Positions 7,233 through 7,503 of a stretch of 7,503 nt of DNA are shown piece by piece. The stretch spans positions 1 to 7,503 of the forward strand of contig JAJYJL010000361.1 in NCBI GenBank assembly GCA_021789565.1, read 5' to 3'. Position numbers and translations under genes: made by a program. The notes below the pieces were generated by a model that ran no database searches, was not told the DNA's origin, and saw only the letters and a program-made list of their open reading frames with translations. Source of the DNA: Acidobacteriota bacterium. GTDB lineage: Bacteria > Acidobacteriota > Terriglobia > UBA7540. The first letter of the stretch is position 1; every line of letters starts with the position of its first letter.

Positions 7233-7343
7233 CGCAGGAATAGAATGGCTTGCTGCCGCAACCGCGCCTCGGGCTAGAGACGCTGGCGGAGCACAGAGTA
7301 CGCTACATAACTTGCTTTATTGCTCGGAACGGGCGGCGGTCTG

Positions 7344-7378
7344 CGCGGCTGCCGGAGGCCCCCTCGGGCCCGGCCGCG
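7344..7378. repeat. GC-rich nested stem-loop
   Basis: CGCGGC (7344-7349) pairs with GCCGCG (7373-7378), and inside it GGCCC (7357-7361) pairs with GGGCC (7366-7370) around CCTC. No T-tract follows on either strand, so a role in termination is uncertain. Confidence 0.45.
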
Positions 7379-7440
7379 GCATGGCCCACAAGCTCTTTAC
7401 ATACGCTCGCTAAGTAGGCTATTAATCCTATGTCGCCATC

Positions 7441-7465
7441 CCCAAATGGGACGTTTGGGATTTTT
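7441..7465 (+). terminator. Possible weak intrinsic terminator
   Basis: CCCAAA (7441-7446) and TTTGGG (7454-7459) form a 6-bp stem with a 7-base loop, followed by ATTTTT. The stem is short and lies 438 bases past the last gene, so it may belong to a short unseen transcript or be incidental. Confidence 0.35.
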
Positions 7466-7503
7466 GCGAAAAAACTTTGAAAAAATATAAGTGTAATAAT
7501 TAC

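Larger units (their letters stand above)
7003..7503. other. Non-coding spacer rich in hairpins, AT-rich at its right end
   Basis: No gene is supported: the one longer minus-strand frame (7073-7261) lacks a ribosome site and overlaps several hairpins. The spacer holds an inverted repeat near the preceding stop (7019-7067), three triloop hairpins (7162-7232), a GC-rich nested stem (7344-7378) and an AT-rich end after 7460. A weak promoter-like pair, TTTACA (7396-7401) and TATTAA (7420-7425) with an 18-base spacer, points to the right. Confidence 0.6.

Noticed and set aside
7073..7261. 62-residue minus-strand open frame
   Set aside because: It overlaps two of the intergenic hairpins entirely and most of the third, and has no ribosome site or recognisable motif. 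It is likely a chance frame in repeat DNA.

Overview
The window looks like an Acidobacteriota-type chromosome segment (inference). The main clues are a large Ig/TIG surface protein ending in GloVer (Gloeo/Verruco) tandem repeats, a CsgG-like/TPR/SHOCT exported protein, and intergenic spacers full of short GC-rich palindromes. No phage, plasmid, CRISPR, tRNA or rRNA signal was found. All genes I can support lie on the + strand.

Layout. Positions 1-600 are non-coding, with a cluster of compact palindromes at 20-147 and a possible structured leader just before the first gene. Positions 601-4374 hold a very large modular protein: lipoprotein-type signal peptide, Ig-like domain, a domain with a DNGQGGDQVAGD-type motif, an unrecognised cysteine-containing region, three TIG domains, a second Ig-like domain, and seven 50-residue repeats that probably fold as a seven-bladed beta-propeller. 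This frame carries an amber codon (667-669) exactly at the lipobox, and after its TGA stop the same frame continues as the end of a different Ig-like domain (4375-4509). Positions 4619-5578 encode an exported 319-residue protein of unknown function. Positions 5770-7002 encode an exported CsgG-like protein with TPR-type helices, a Pro/Ala linker and a C-terminal SHOCT module. Positions 7003-7503 are non-coding: hairpins, a GC-rich nested stem, then an abrupt switch to very AT-rich DNA with a terminator-like hairpin at the right edge.

How they may work together. All three proteins carry export signals, so the segment is devoted to the cell envelope or surface. The two downstream genes share an architecture (signal peptide, globular domain, Pro/Ala-rich linker, short helical module near one end) and may act together, but the 191-base gap between them leaves co-transcription open. 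The first gene appears damaged or recoded at its N-terminus and remodelled at its C-terminus. These two in-frame interruptions are the most notable observations here. I found no convincing evidence for a wholly new multi-gene system.
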